A model generated the notes under the pieces. It had not been told where the DNA came from, searched no databases, and saw only the letters and a program-made list of their open reading frames with translations. The translations under genes were made by a program, and so were the position numbers. From positions 17,481,179 to 17,545,178 of the forward strand of contig OW386286.2 of the NCBI GenBank assembly GCA_936432065.2: DNA of 64,000 bases. The letters run 5' to 3'. Numbering within the stretch: position 1 is the first letter of the stretch; every line of letters begins with the position of its first letter. Origin of the DNA: Rutpela maculata. Its lineage: Eukaryota; Arthropoda; Insecta; Coleoptera; Cerambycidae. Shown piece after piece: positions 47,301 to 54,018 of the stretch.

Positions 47301-48430
47301 CAATTACATAAAAAAATCAAAACGGATAGCCTGTATAGTTTTTTTTTAATGGCAGTGTGTGTTAATTTTGCTCTACTAAAAAATTTTCTAATTTTGCATT
47401 TCATATTGTCCTAAACATGCTCTACACAATTGTTTGGGTCTCATCTGGTTCTACGTCGATGGTCACATGTATGCATAATTTCACTGGGATTTTATTCCAC
47501 TACTAGGCATGGCATATTGATCAGTCTGTCACTCACAGATTTAAAAAATATATATATTTATTTAAAGATTAGTAGATGTTTAAAGACACATAATGTTTCT
47601 AATATTTTGTATAAGAGTAGTAATATCTGTTGTTAATTATGTGTCTTACCTTTTAGGAAACGATAATTCTCCAGATCGAAAATTCAGAAGAAAAGAAACC
47701 CCCACTATCAGATTTAGACCTAATTTACGAACTTCAGAATTTCCTCTGCAAAAGCAAAGGCACCTCCATCACTAGCAAGTATAGTTGCGACATTTGCGAG
47801 GAGTCTTGTGGGTGCATAAACTGTCTAAAGTCCCACTATGAGACCCTACACATTACCAATTCCGTTACTAAGTACAAATGCAAATTTTCCAATCACGTAA
47901 GCAAAAGCCTTGTGTGTCCTGTTTGCGACTTGACATTTAGCAATAGAAATGACACGATGGACCACTATATAACCCACTCTGTTGCATGTGAGATTTGCGG
48001 ATCAGGCTTTGACCGTCAATCCCACTTAACAGAGCATTACAAAACTTCCCACAACAGGGGCGATTATCAGCCTACCTACGAGTGTGAACTGTGCAAAAGA
48101 CTATACCAGTATCCAGTGACTTTATCGAAGCATTATCAGACTTTCCACAAGATGGTTTTGTGCTATATTTGCAAGCTAAGGTTTATTAGTAGTGCAGAGC
48201 TGCAAGAGCATGAAAAAGTTCACCTGGAGAAATTAAACGTGTTGCCTTTCGCATGCAGCAAATGCGATAAGGCATTTCCAAAGATATCGGATATTGCAGT
48301 CCACATACGACTGGATCATAAGAAGGATTGTGGAGAATGTCCGCATGATGTGGTAGAAACTCTCGATGCTGGTGGTGCTGACAAAGTTGGACAGATGCCA
48401 GTTCAAAAGAAATTGAAAGTGAGGAAGTAG
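27450..48430 (+). CDS. THAP domain plus six-C2H2 zinc-finger protein, five exons
   Basis: Exons: 27,450-27,525, 27,787-27,869, 35,058-35,136, 36,107-36,495 and 47,657-48,430. All have GT-AG borders and phases 1, 0, 1, 0, and the reading frame stays open for about 466 codons. Residues 1-79 form a C2CH THAP domain, a zinc-dependent DNA-binding module: C5, C8, C52 and H55 are the ligands, and P24, W31, F56 and the LKENALP box (70-76) fit the conserved set. Residues 80-209 are an acidic linker. Six C2H2 fingers follow at about 253-274, 296-316, 320-341, 352-373, 378-398 and 409-430, then a basic tail (KKLKVRK). The protein should be a nuclear sequence-specific DNA-binding factor. No orthologue is named because THAP-C2H2 combinations vary. 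An extra small exon in the 11-kb intron 4 cannot be excluded. Confidence 0.85.
27787..27869 (+). CDS. THAP gene exon 2
   Basis: It follows a TTATTCATAG acceptor and ends in ...IRLCS at a perfect GTAAGT donor, in phase 0. It supplies W31 and the third zinc cysteine. The exon stops two residues before the zinc histidine, which lies 7.2 kb away. Confidence 0.87.
28314..31405 (-). mobile_element. terminally complete hAT-like transposon in THAP-gene intron 2
   Basis: Inverted ends TAGGGTGGCCCATCT (28,314) and AGATGGGCCACCCTA (ending 31,405) bound a 3.1-kb element. Its coding strand is opposite to the host gene. The flanks GTGTTTAT and GGTTTATT are explained by an 8-bp duplication with one base lost on the right (G-GTTTAT). 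The transposase gene occupies 28,725-31,085. Confidence 0.82.
28725..31085 (-). pseudogene. hAT-like transposase (RNase H-like), ~780 codons, disabled
   Basis: Three open pieces (30,825-31,085, 29,640-30,692 and 28,725-29,597) form one protein. Two 1-nt slips separate the first two, in a T run near 30,832 and an A run near 30,712. A single in-frame TAA at 29,640-29,642 separates the last two. Candidate catalytic and structural motifs are VIHWDGKLLPSLTG, LCCDTTASN and CRHHIFEVVL, corresponding by order to the hAT D, second D and CxxH region. PGAFHHARWMAKAIYCLK is a strongly conserved block of this unnamed family. An N-terminal WDKARIPTRQDFHCV stretch lies in the slipped segment. Termini and duplication support hAT membership; the third acidic residue was not located. 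Homopolymer slips could also be sequencing errors. Confidence 0.75.
31490..32200 (-). pseudogene. DDE transposase with SWIM zinc-finger tail, remnant
   Basis: Read from 32,200 downward: QSFSLHKGRHLGK, then (after a 1-nt slip) LIVAPDGYILAVHGPY, FQEGDILIVDRGYHDAGDYL and TKTRWVIQE. These are characteristic of a DDE-superfamily transposase, with D of DRGY as a likely catalytic residue. After a decayed gap, YCTCKTGAR and (slipped) LGICAHVASVLWYLGYARY form a SWIM-like CxC...CxH zinc site. Only the C-terminal half remains, with several frameshifts. It lies in intron 2 of the THAP gene, antisense, next to the hAT-like element but not part of it. Confidence 0.68.
32535..32801. mobile_element. hairpin MITE, TIR CAGAGATGGCAATGGG
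   Basis: CAGAGATGACAATTGG at the left pairs with CCATTGCCATCTCTG at the right. The interior is a near-palindrome centred on AAGTTAGGTTAAAATTGG (about 32,670). It is non-coding, in THAP intron 2. The flanks (GTATAACT, GTTCTATG) do not make a clean duplication. Confidence 0.65.
33241..34846. mobile_element. GGGGCAAGTGGGGAC-repeat element with inverted ends
   Basis: TAAGGTGGAGCGGGGTAAGT at 33,241 pairs with ACTTGCCCCACTCCACCTTA ending 34,846. Internal phrases GGGGCAAGTGG recur near 33,502, 34,462 and 34,530, with complements near 34,507. There is no ORF of note. A separate TA-flanked palindrome (33,746-34,214) has inserted inside. It lies in THAP intron 2. Confidence 0.7.
33746..34214. mobile_element. 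469-bp palindromic element with TA target site
   Basis: GTCCACAGTACATCGCCC at the left pairs with GGGCGATGTACTGTGGAC at the right. The arms are ~180 bp with few mismatches, and TA flanks both ends, the Tc1/mariner-type target. It is non-coding, nested within 33,241-34,846. The 75-codon frame at 34,053 is just one arm read through. Confidence 0.75.
35058..35136 (+). CDS. THAP gene exon 3
   Basis: It opens RHFKSDELE, supplying the zinc histidine and the conserved F, and continues to LKENALPIEN, the closing box of the domain. The acceptor is TTATGTTTAG and the donor GTGAGT, in phase 1. Confidence 0.87.
35137..36106 (+). other. THAP gene intron 3
   Basis: A 970-bp intron with no recognisable mobile element or embedded gene. 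Confidence 0.6.
36107..36495 (+). CDS. THAP gene exon 4, acidic linker
   Basis: The acceptor TTGTTACCAG joins in phase. About 130 codons are rich in E and D (for example NEDEEGDDTY), and the exon ends at GGG|GTAAGT in phase 0. No domain is recognised. Such linkers often contact co-regulators, but nothing here shows that. Confidence 0.82.
36930..37715 (+). repeat. 5' leader of a GCDTTSAL-family mobile element
   Basis: Blocks GACCTCCAACGTAGAACCAG and CAATATGAAATGCAAAATTAG are repeated inverted near 47,455 and 47,400. The segment leads directly into a decayed N-terminal gene piece at 37,716, so it is read as that element's 5' end. A GC-rich patch (CGCGCCGGCCGGCGGCGG, about 37,424-37,441) and an acceptor-like TTAATTTCAG (ending 37,704) precede the ATG. 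Confidence 0.55.
37716..37990 (+). pseudogene. N-terminal fragment of GCDTTSAL-family gene
   Basis: It begins MSDNCLICVI (a CxxC start typical of this family). After a 1-nt slip near 37,770 it reads VNKPTQEGLLKLIDVTEERK, has an in-frame TGA at 37,826-37,828, then LAKNILKHKKILSSGKGNFK and ISCRASYINQ. The C-terminal remainder is absent because a SINE begins at about 38,000. The fragment lies in THAP intron 4, sense orientation. Confidence 0.6.
38000..38235 (-). mobile_element. tRNA-derived SINE, minus-strand copy
   Basis: On the minus strand a box A-like TGGTCCAATGGG (38,215-38,226) and box B GTGTTCAAATCCC (38,171-38,183) are followed by the same ~130-bp body as the SINE at 26,228. The 3' end is CGAAGAGTATAATG. 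The head differs clearly from that of the plus-strand copy while the body is nearly identical. Confidence 0.68.
38471..41314 (-). pseudogene. LINE ORF2: endonuclease and reverse transcriptase, one stop
   Basis: Runs 947 codons with a single in-frame TAG at 39,371-39,373, between RSVT and GVPQGS. The N-terminal APE endonuclease shows LSILHLNIQCLRNK, CFSEHWM, NGDFNVNF and LSDHSAVSLHF. The reverse transcriptase shows SRVIPIYKKG, NFRPISLIP, FCDLTKAFDCV, GVPQGSVLGPLLF and MFADDT (catalytic YADD-type box). The C-terminus carries the YNTRNRTN motif usual in this clade. The ATG lies 8 nt after the ORF1 stop, which suits termination-reinitiation. With one substitution as the only visible lesion, the copy is young. 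Confidence 0.86.
41323..42561 (-). CDS. LINE ORF1: zinc-binding, coiled-coil RNA-binding protein
   Basis: A 412-codon frame. The more likely start is the internal ATG at 42,510 (MADNNVVSAKEM). It begins with a PHD-like zinc motif (CNYCNKPALKKF, CSNCEKIYHTSC, CC), then a long heptad-rich coiled coil (about residues 90-215). A C-terminal RRM-like region includes WLFISRLEPETTVQDVISYL. ORF1 proteins of this kind bind the LINE RNA and form RNPs. No internal stop is seen. Confidence 0.8.
   Translation of the reverse strand: MYLNRNLEMLFCIIKVKMADNNVVSAKEMCNYCNKPALKKFINCSNCEKIYHTSCAARISCCGNKFVDKKSLQTKPVSEESTGEKNNDLLLLTLSNEELKTENNSLKADNNKLKQHIYHLEEKIRTLQNQLKTQTNNSENDSPANTENLQQSQKLEIQQLIASEIESRFMVISEDLKFIKLKINKLEGMEKDNTAAKNTYIPKQDVKSNSRLIQTKSHLKEIKPVTPKQKPQQISSRDLEAKQRELMTEIINLEPGISTKNDHGLNKQNETIKEKDVDHITSDLGENDKENFIFPEKRRGYRHRIVIGQNENATKIKAVDPLNWLFISRLEPETTVQDVISYLDDYDIKVSQCYKINTFSNEIAAFKIAVKPTDYDSVFSGNIWPKKTIIRPYDSSLGRRNFQKTPLASIRK
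42794..45642 (-). pseudogene. LINE ORF2: endonuclease and reverse transcriptase, one frameshift
   Basis: The frame is open from the codon after the ORF1 stop (45,642). The endonuclease starts KIVYFNCQGFLNNK and shows LCMSETH, NGDFNFDL and KISDHNIITV. The first ATG (45,531) lies past this start and would cut the endonuclease. The RT has EEHRPINTVPVYEK, FLDFRRAFETI, GVPQGTVLGPILF and MFADDTMIY. A 1-nt loss in an A run near 43,040 shifts the last ~80 codons (DVHSYNTRNVNDF) into another frame. Otherwise intact at about 950 codons. Confidence 0.85.
45643..46500 (-). CDS. LINE ORF1: Gag-like zinc-knuckle protein, N-terminus missing
   Basis: The open frame extends upstream of the ATG at 46,368 to 46,500 without a start (RTYSEVLTKNKEVLLIKP), so the N-terminus was lost by truncation. 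It carries Gag-type zinc knuckles: CFNCAGYNHKS (with C of MACYKC) and CYKCGENHKTNDC, then CINC and NCPCYKRH. It ends KYTA with UAG, in frame with ORF2. Confidence 0.82.
   Translation of the reverse strand, partial: NTNDILSEFIQNNIVNEQDKYEQANKRTYSEVLTKNKEVLLIKPMKEQPNDETRKDLKINIDPSKLAVGVENVKNIKNGGVVINCANANSKDIIKNKVEEVMGDKYKVEEGTLKKPKIIISGAEEEFLTTENEEILKAVVEQNDKNLEGKLKVVKKFANRKQKNSTNIVIEVEPDNYVDLKNTGKINIGWRKCNIYDYFDITRCFNCAGYNHKSSKGTNRMACYKCGENHKTNDCKSNTFKCINCISITQKLKINLNPDHAANDLNCPCYKRHVARQSNETKYTA
46545..46812 (+). repeat. ACGG-repeat dispersed family, copy 3
   Basis: It contains AACAATAGGGTTCTTTCTCT, TAACTTACTTTCCAAATTTC, the ACGGACGGACGGACAG run with a degenerate GACAGACAGACGG extension, ATTTTGAAAGTTGTTCAGAA, and the ACTCTTCG...CGAAG end. 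It is the plus-strand counterpart of 25,762-26,040. Confidence 0.65.
46925..47480 (-). repeat. second, inverted copy of the GCDTTSAL-element leader
   Basis: Reading downward from 47,480, CGACGTAGAACCAGATGA, CAATATGAAATGCAAAATTAG and TTTTTTAGTAGAGC match the leader at 36,930. Beyond these the two copies are diverged. It is either the other terminal repeat of one interrupted element or a separate copy. Confidence 0.5.
47657..48430 (+). CDS. THAP gene exon 5, six C2H2 zinc fingers and stop
   Basis: It begins at 47,657 after the pyrimidine-rich acceptor CTTACCTTTTAG, in phase 0, with no stop until TAG at 48,428. It contains all six fingers, including CPVCDLTF, CEICGSGF, CELCKRLY, CYICKLRF and CSKCDKAF. 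Finger linkers are irregular rather than TGEKP, so the fingers may not all bind DNA as one array. An open frame starting at 47,912 would miss the first finger. Confidence 0.88.
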   Translation, partial: ETIILQIENSEEKKPPLSDLDLIYELQNFLCKSKGTSITSKYSCDICEESCGCINCLKSHYETLHITNSVTKYKCKFSNHVSKSLVCPVCDLTFSNRNDTMDHYITHSVACEICGSGFDRQSHLTEHYKTSHNRGDYQPTYECELCKRLYQYPVTLSKHYQTFHKMVLCYICKLRFISSAELQEHEKVHLEKLNVLPFACSKCDKAFPKISDIAVHIRLDHKKDCGECPHDVVETLDAGGADKVGQMPVQKKLKVRK

Positions 48431-49038
48431 CATAGGCTTATATTTAGTTCTGTACAAAATGTAAAGATTGTGTTCTGAATTTATCTTCTCCAGAGTATAT
48501 TTTAAGAAGAAAAATCAAAATTTTTTTGTTTCGTTCGCAAGTATATTAATGAATTATTTGACACCACTTTTGCTCAATTTGCTTGAGCCGGTAGCAGACA
48601 CATGATGAATGTTGTTTACAAGAAGGGCACATGAGAACAGTGACGGTAAAGGAAAGTTTCCATTTTCCGGAACGAAATTTTGATAAAAATTAAAGTTTTC
48701 AATAAAATATTGAAATATTTGAAAGTTTCCAGAGTTCCAGGAATGTTTCCTTTGGGAACTTTTGGAATATTCAAATATTTTACTAAATATATGGTAATCG
48801 CCATTATCTCCCACATAAAATGAAAGTTCTTCTTTGTGAAACTCTGGTTTTATCTATTTTAAATTAATAATAAACTTTTTATTCCCAAGAAACTATACAG
48901 TTTATGATTAGGGATTAACATAATATACAAATAAATATTCAAACAAACAGTATATGGTAAATATGACAAACAAAACAAAATATGTATATATACATATGCA
49001 TATTAAAATAAAATAATTTAAAAGGAAAATACACAGTA
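48431..49038. other. THAP gene 3' flank, hAT-like terminus
   Basis: The THAP gene 3' UTR starts here. An AATAAA at 48,701 is available but lies inside a mobile terminus (CAGTGACGGTAAAGG, 48,638), so the true poly(A) site is uncertain. No other gene is seen. Confidence 0.45.
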
Positions 49039-49080
49039 CAATAGGCCTTTTCATCATAAGCGCGTGCATGTGCTGCCGCT

Positions 49081-49329
49081 ATGTTTGTTTGTGGGAACTA
49101 TGAAATGTTCGGACACTTGATTGTTAAAATGGCTGGACCGGTATCATTTTTTCACATTAATTTAGACGAAAATGTGATTGACGGTGCAAAATTAGTACAC
49201 AACATTGTGGAAGAACACACTTGCGCTCAATTAAGGCGCTGGCTCAAGTATCCTGGCCGTAAAATGACTGGAAGCAAGAATAAAGAACTGGTTAGAATTC
49301 AACTATCAATTTATATACAAGTGAATTAA
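49081..49329 (+). CDS. SAP-like domain peptide, left arm
   Basis: 82 codons. MFVCGNYEMFGHLIVKM leads into CAQLRRWLKYPGRKMTGSKN followed by KELV. The last part matches the second helix and loop of a SAP domain (a two-helix DNA-binding motif found in chromatin proteins and some transposon-encoded proteins). The frame then runs into the central repeat (RIQLSIYIQVN) and stops. It is likely the 5' part of a transposon gene whose body is missing. Confidence 0.5.
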   Translation: MFVCGNYEMFGHLIVKMAGPVSFFHINLDENVIDGAKLVHNIVEEHTCAQLRRWLKYPGRKMTGSKNKELVRIQLSIYIQVN

Positions 49330-49648
49330 AAGGAAACAAATGTGTTCAGTCTACAATATGCTTAATAAGATTTCTTCGTGCAGTAATTGATAATGCAGTA
49401 AAAATATTTTCTGTTTTTTTACGAAAATGTAGGGTCAAAAATGCAATTGAAAATTAGGTTTTTTGTCAGTCCTTCTGTGGATAAAGCTGGCTCCTTTTTT
49501 TCTAATTTTTTCAAATAGGTAAACTATACGATATGGCACTACCTATTTTCAGAAAATTGGTAACAGAATTTACTGCACGAAGAATGTTATTGAGCATATT
49601 GTAGACTAAACACATTTGTTTTCTTTTAATCTACTTGTATGTAAATTG

Positions 49649-51150
49649 ATAGATAGATAGATAGATAAGATTTATTTGTTCCAACATACCACCCTATTAG
49701 GGTATAGAACGTTTCAACATTTAATAATTTTCAAAATATATAATATTGCAGTCATAAAGATTAAAAATTAGAAGTAACATATAACACAGTACACAGTAAT
49801 AAAAAACTTATAGCGATGCTAAAGAACTAGAACACTACTACATAAACACAAACATATATATACATAAAATATATACTCACATATACAAAATATCACAATG
49901 ATCATTGAAGAATTCTTCAATAGTATAGAATGCTTTATTTATGAGATGTATTTAATTGTTTTTTTTAGTTGGTTTATGGGAAGATTTCTTACTGATAAGT
50001 TAATTTTGTTCCAGATTCTCATAATATTATTTTGAACATTTCTATTTATAAAAGTATATTTGGTTTGTTCAGGTACAAGGTTTTTTTTATTTCTTGTGTT
50101 ATAACTGTGGCTAGTCTCATTGTTGTTAAAAAGATTTCTATTTTGATAAATAAAAAAAACTGCTTCATAAATGTACATACTAACTACAGTTAAAATGTTA
50201 TTTTCCCTAAATATACTTTTACAACTTTCTGTTTGTTTCATATTAAAAATGTTTCTCAAACAACGTTTTTGTAAAACCAAAATTCTCTGAACTTCCACCG
50301 AGTTTCCCCAAAAGATAATTCCGTACTTCATTTTCGAATGTACATAAGCATGATAAGCAGTCAGTGCTGCATTCAATTCGACACTTTTATTTATTGTTTT
50401 TAAAGCATAACAGTATCGCCTTATGTTTTCGGACAACTTTTCAATATGAACTTTCCAATCTAGCCTCTGATCTACATGTACACCAAGAAATAGCACGCTA
50501 TCTGTCGACTTAAGGTTTGTATTATTTATATTGATTGTTAAGGGGACATTTAATCGAGTATTAAAATTAATTATCTATGTTTTGTTGACGTTAAGGACCA
50601 GATTATTTGCCCCAAACCATTTATTGAGTTTGGTGATTGATTCACTAACTTTTTCTTGATAGACCTGTTCACTGTTTTCGCTAAATATTAAGGATGTGTC
50701 ATCGGCATATAGAATCATGTCCTGATTTACAAAGCTTGGCAAGTCATTGGTATATAAAATGTAAAGCAGTGGTCCTACAATAGACCCTTGAGGGACTCCC
50801 TTTTTTATATTAATCAGTTTTGATTTAACTATTTGCCTATTTTCATCATAGTCGACCACACATTGCTTTCTATTTGTCAAGTATGATTCTATTAGCCTTA
50901 ATGAAATGCCTCTAATTCCATAGCATTCAAGCTTGTTAATCAAAATTCCATGGTCCACGCTGTCAAAAGCTTTAGATAGGTCCAAACACATTGCTAAAGT
51001 GTTTTTACTGTTGTTCATGGAATCTAATATTTTTGTTAATGCATGCCATTTTGACAGTCGGACAGAATGTGATTTTTTTTCCAAATAGGTTATGATTCTA
51101 GTATACAACAGCTTTTCAAAGATTTTTTTGATAAGTTGATAGTTGAATTC
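49649..51150 (-). mobile_element. 5'-truncated LINE: reverse transcriptase with one stop
   Basis: A TATC-type tail (plus-strand GATA repeats, 49,649-49,668) lies at its 3' end. The RT begins within the fingers (KIFEKLLYTRI), has CLDLSKAFDSVDHG, GVPQGSIVGPLLY and ILYADDTSLIF, and continues through one in-frame TAG at 50,575-50,577 to SYNTRNKKN and the C-terminus. The endonuclease is absent. It inserted in the right arm of the SAP palindrome. Confidence 0.8.
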
Positions 51151-51372
51151 TAACCTTGCAACCAGTTCTTTATTCTTGCTTCCAGTCATTTTACAGCCAG
51201 GATACTTGAGCCAGCGCCATAATTGAGCGCAAGTGTGTTCTTCCACAATGTTGTGTACTAACTTTGCACCGTCAATCACACTTTCGTCTAAATTAATGTG
51301 AAAAAATGATACCGATCCAGCCATTTTGACAATCAAGTGTCCGAACATTTCGTAGTTCCCGCAAACAAACAT
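51151..51372 (-). pseudogene. SAP-like domain peptide, right arm, fused to LINE
   Basis: The mirror copy of the left-arm ORF has six visible residue changes (for example P to S, N to S, R to W and R to C) and eight extra bases after KELV. Its frame continues without a stop into LINE reverse-transcriptase sequence (KIFEKLLYTRI), giving an accidental 265-codon SAP-RT frame. The W at the R position of QLRRW may weaken the fold. Confidence 0.5.
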
Positions 51373-51420
51373 AGCGGCAGCACATGCGCGCTTCTATGAT
51401 GAAAAGGCCTATTGTCTCTT

Positions 51421-51463
51421 AAATATCAAGCCTCCTCTGCGCAAAATATCACGAGCCGCCACT
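51421..51463. mobile_element. truncated MITE end, CGAGCCGCCACT
   Basis: ATATCAAGCCTCCTCTGC and ACGAGCCGCCACT match the right end of the complete MITE at 54,950-55,096. The left half is missing. Confidence 0.6.
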
Positions 51464-51609
51464 CTCTAAATTAGTTTGATTTTGTGGTTAAGTGTAAGAA
51501 AAGCGTGCATGATTTCTTGTGGATTGTGACCGCTTAGTCATTTATTTTTTGTTTTATTTTATTATGAATTGTATAATTAATTGTCATGTTTAAATGAAAA
51601 ATAATAGAC

Positions 51610-51610
<1 letters not shown>

Positions 51611-51641
<31 letters not shown>
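51611..51641. repeat. ATT trinucleotide microsatellite
   Basis: About ten uninterrupted ATT units. The preceding sequence resembles a LINE 3' end on the plus strand, so this may be a LINE tail. Confidence 0.85.
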
Positions 51642-51643
<2 letters not shown>

Positions 51644-51971
51644 AACCTTCATTTTTAACAAAATTTCGGTCTGGAAACTTTCATATGGAAAGTTTTCTTT
51701 ACCCTGATTTTTATCTCTGATTTTTATCAAAACTTTGTTCTGGAAACGTTAATTGGAAAGTTCCTTTACCCATTCTCTGGTTTAAAATGCATTGCTTCAA
51801 CTTCAATAAATTTTTCAGCTCCACTGTTGATTTGTCTTACCACTCTATAAAATTTGATCAGTTATTGTTGAAAAGCCTCGCAGATTTTCATTTTCAACTC
51901 CTGGAGGTTTCTTGATGAAGTTGAATAAACTCATTTTTTATGTATGGCTTACTTGTAAAATTTAATACATA

Positions 51972-53099
51972 CCGGGTGACCCAGAAGTACCTTCTCCCTC
52001 ACTTTTTTCTACAGTTTTAAAAATAAAATTCTGAAATTTGGGAAATCAAATATAGGTATCAATGGCCACATTTTGACCATTCGGTGGTAAAGAAATCACT
52101 TCCGGTATGGCCGGAAATTGCCACAAGTTTCTTATTTTAAATAGCACCCTGTATATTTAAGTCACTCTTCTCATAAAGGTGTAATTTCTCTTTCCAACGC
52201 TTTTTCAGATTTAAAATTGGATGAAAAATAACCTTGGAAATGGCATTTATTTGCTATTTCTAGTTGGCTTTGGAATTCAGGAACAAATTTAAAAAATTTC
52301 GAAGTAGGCTTTGAATTTGAATAAAAGGGTATTTATCAACAAATTAAACGTAAAATTGGTCTATTTTGTTCATTTGCTTGGATTTAGAAATGTTTTTCCC
52401 ATTTTTCCATTTCATGGAATTTCAATTTGTCAAATAGTACCCTGTATGTTTTATTTTTTTTTATCAGATGGAGTGGTAAATTTGCTATAGACTAGTTTTT
52501 CCCGATTTAAAATTGAATATAAATTAAAATAAATTTTAAGCTTTCTGTAGAAGCGTTTCGAATTATGAATCCAAGGCAAATTTACCACTCCATCTGATAA
52601 AAAAATAAAACATACAGGGTACTATTTGAAAAATTGGAGTTATGACAAATTGAAATTCCATGAAATGGAAAAATGGGAAAAACATTTCTAAATCCAAGCA
52701 TATGAACAAAATAGACCAATTTTACATTTAATTTGTTTAGAAATACCCTTTTATTCAAATTCAAAGCCTACTTCGAATTTTTTTTAAATTGGTTCCTGAA
52801 TTCCAAAGCAGCTTAGCAAATAAATGCCATTTCCAAGATTATTTTTCATCCAATTTTAAATCCGAAAAAAGCGTCGGAGAGATAAATTACACCTTTATGA
52901 GAAAAGTGACTTAAATATACAGGGTGCTATTTAAAAAAAGGAAGTTATGGCAATTTCCGGCCATACCGAAAGTGATTTTTTTACCACCGAATGGTCAAAA
53001 TGTGGCCATTGATACCTTTATTTGATTTCCCAAATTTCAGAATTTTATTTTTAAAAATGAAGAAAAAAGTGGGGGGTAGGTACTTTCTGGGTCACCCGG
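51972..53099. mobile_element. 1.1-kb palindromic element, TIR CCGGGTGACCCAGAAGTAC
   Basis: Inverted ends CCGGGTGACCC (51,972) and GGGTCACCCGG (to 53,099) are flanked by TA on both sides. The arms of ~500 bp are near-perfect complements (ATTCGGTGGTAAAG, GGATTTAGAAATG, CCACTCCATCTGATAAAAAA against their reverses). It is non-coding, and the ends are of the Tc1/mariner-like CCGGGTG..CCC form. Confidence 0.78.
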
Positions 53100-53933
53100 T
53101 ATATCGACATTGCTTTCGTTAAATAATTGAAGAAAATAGCACTTACATAAGAAATCGAATCATTTCAAAGTAAATGAGTATCGAAACTAAGTATTATACA
53201 TTGAAAATATCTATCCACTTACGAATGAGTGCGAGTCTGGAACCGGCTTAAATAAAATCTAGTTTTTTTCATAAATGAAAGATTTATTTTAAAAATAAAG
53301 TTACCAAACAATGAATGTATACAGGATATCTGAAGTTTATGTTGCTGAATTGTTTTATACAGCAATATGCACCGTAATGGAACGAGAAAATAATTTAGTT
53401 AATACTATATTTTAAAAGCCGTTTTTCCAAACACTAACAAATTTTTACAGTAAAAGTTGTTTATAGTTTATTTGCGGAGGAAAATGTTGCACTATGTGCT
53501 TTTAAAGTGTATTTTGTTGATATTCTAAAGTACTTTAGAGAATCAACTCAAAATAAAGATGAGAAAAAGACTGTTCCACATGTCAGCATAAGCGAAACGC
53601 ATTTAAAATGATTAGCAAACACAAAAAGGTAAGATACAGAAATTTGCTAAGTGTTATTGGAATTTAGTTAAAAACAAATTTTTACTTAACACGTTAAAAC
53701 AAAAGCAAGCACCACTTTGGATTGTTTTTGTCACTTTTCATATCTTTGTTGTATATATTTAAAAAATCTATTTGTGGATCAAAGAGAATGTGTTTAAAGG
53801 CAACAGTTTCTCCTCTGTACATAATGGATTTTTGTACAAATTTTGTTATAAGATATAAATTTTTTAAATGTTCATAAAGTGACTTTGAATATGTATGTAA
53901 AGAAAGAATAAAGTTATTTTTGTTATAAAATTT
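53100..53933. other. intergenic, no gene recognised
   Basis: It lies downstream of LSM5. A minus-strand 90-codon frame at 53,694-53,966 overlaps the LSM5 3' UTR and shows no domain. Confidence 0.45.
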
Positions 53934-53939
53934 TTTATT
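53934..53939 (-). terminator. LSM5: LSM5 poly(A) signal AATAAA
   Basis: A minus-strand AATAAA lies about 50 bases after the LSM5 stop codon, the expected place for cleavage and polyadenylation of a short 3' UTR. Confidence 0.6.
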
Positions 53940-53988
53940 AGTCTTATAAATTATGTAACCTAACATCTAAGTTTTCCATATCTTACGA

Positions 53989-54018
53989 CTATTCAGGCAT
54001 CTCGCCTCCAGGAACAAG
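53989..54018 (-). CDS. LSM5: LSM5 exon 3, last nine codons
   Basis: After a strong polypyrimidine acceptor the exon reads LVPGGEMPE and TAG. This is the conserved LSm5 C-terminal tail in the right phase, 7.5 kb from exon 2. Confidence 0.85.
   Translation of the reverse strand, partial: LVPGGEMPE

Larger units (their letters stand above)
49039..51414. mobile_element. palindromic element with a SAP-like ORF in each arm
   Basis: Ends CAATAGGCCTTTTCATCAT (49,039) and its complement (to 51,414) begin arms of ~270 bp that are over 90% alike by eye. A second inverted pair follows toward the centre (ATATACAAGTGAATTAAAAG near 49,313 against its complement near 49,620). A 5'-truncated LINE (49,649-51,150) interrupts the right arm. 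Without it the element would be ~0.9 kb. No target-site duplication is clear. Confidence 0.72.
48638..51779. mobile_element. possible CAGTGACGG-ended element enclosing a palindrome
   Basis: CAGTGACGGTAAAGGAAAGT at 48,638 matches the complement of the block ending TTCCTTTACCCATTCTCTG at 51,779. Both ends carry repeated GGAAACTTTC/TTTTGATAAAAAT phrases. The flanks show no clear duplication, so these could be ends of two separate copies. Confidence 0.35.
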
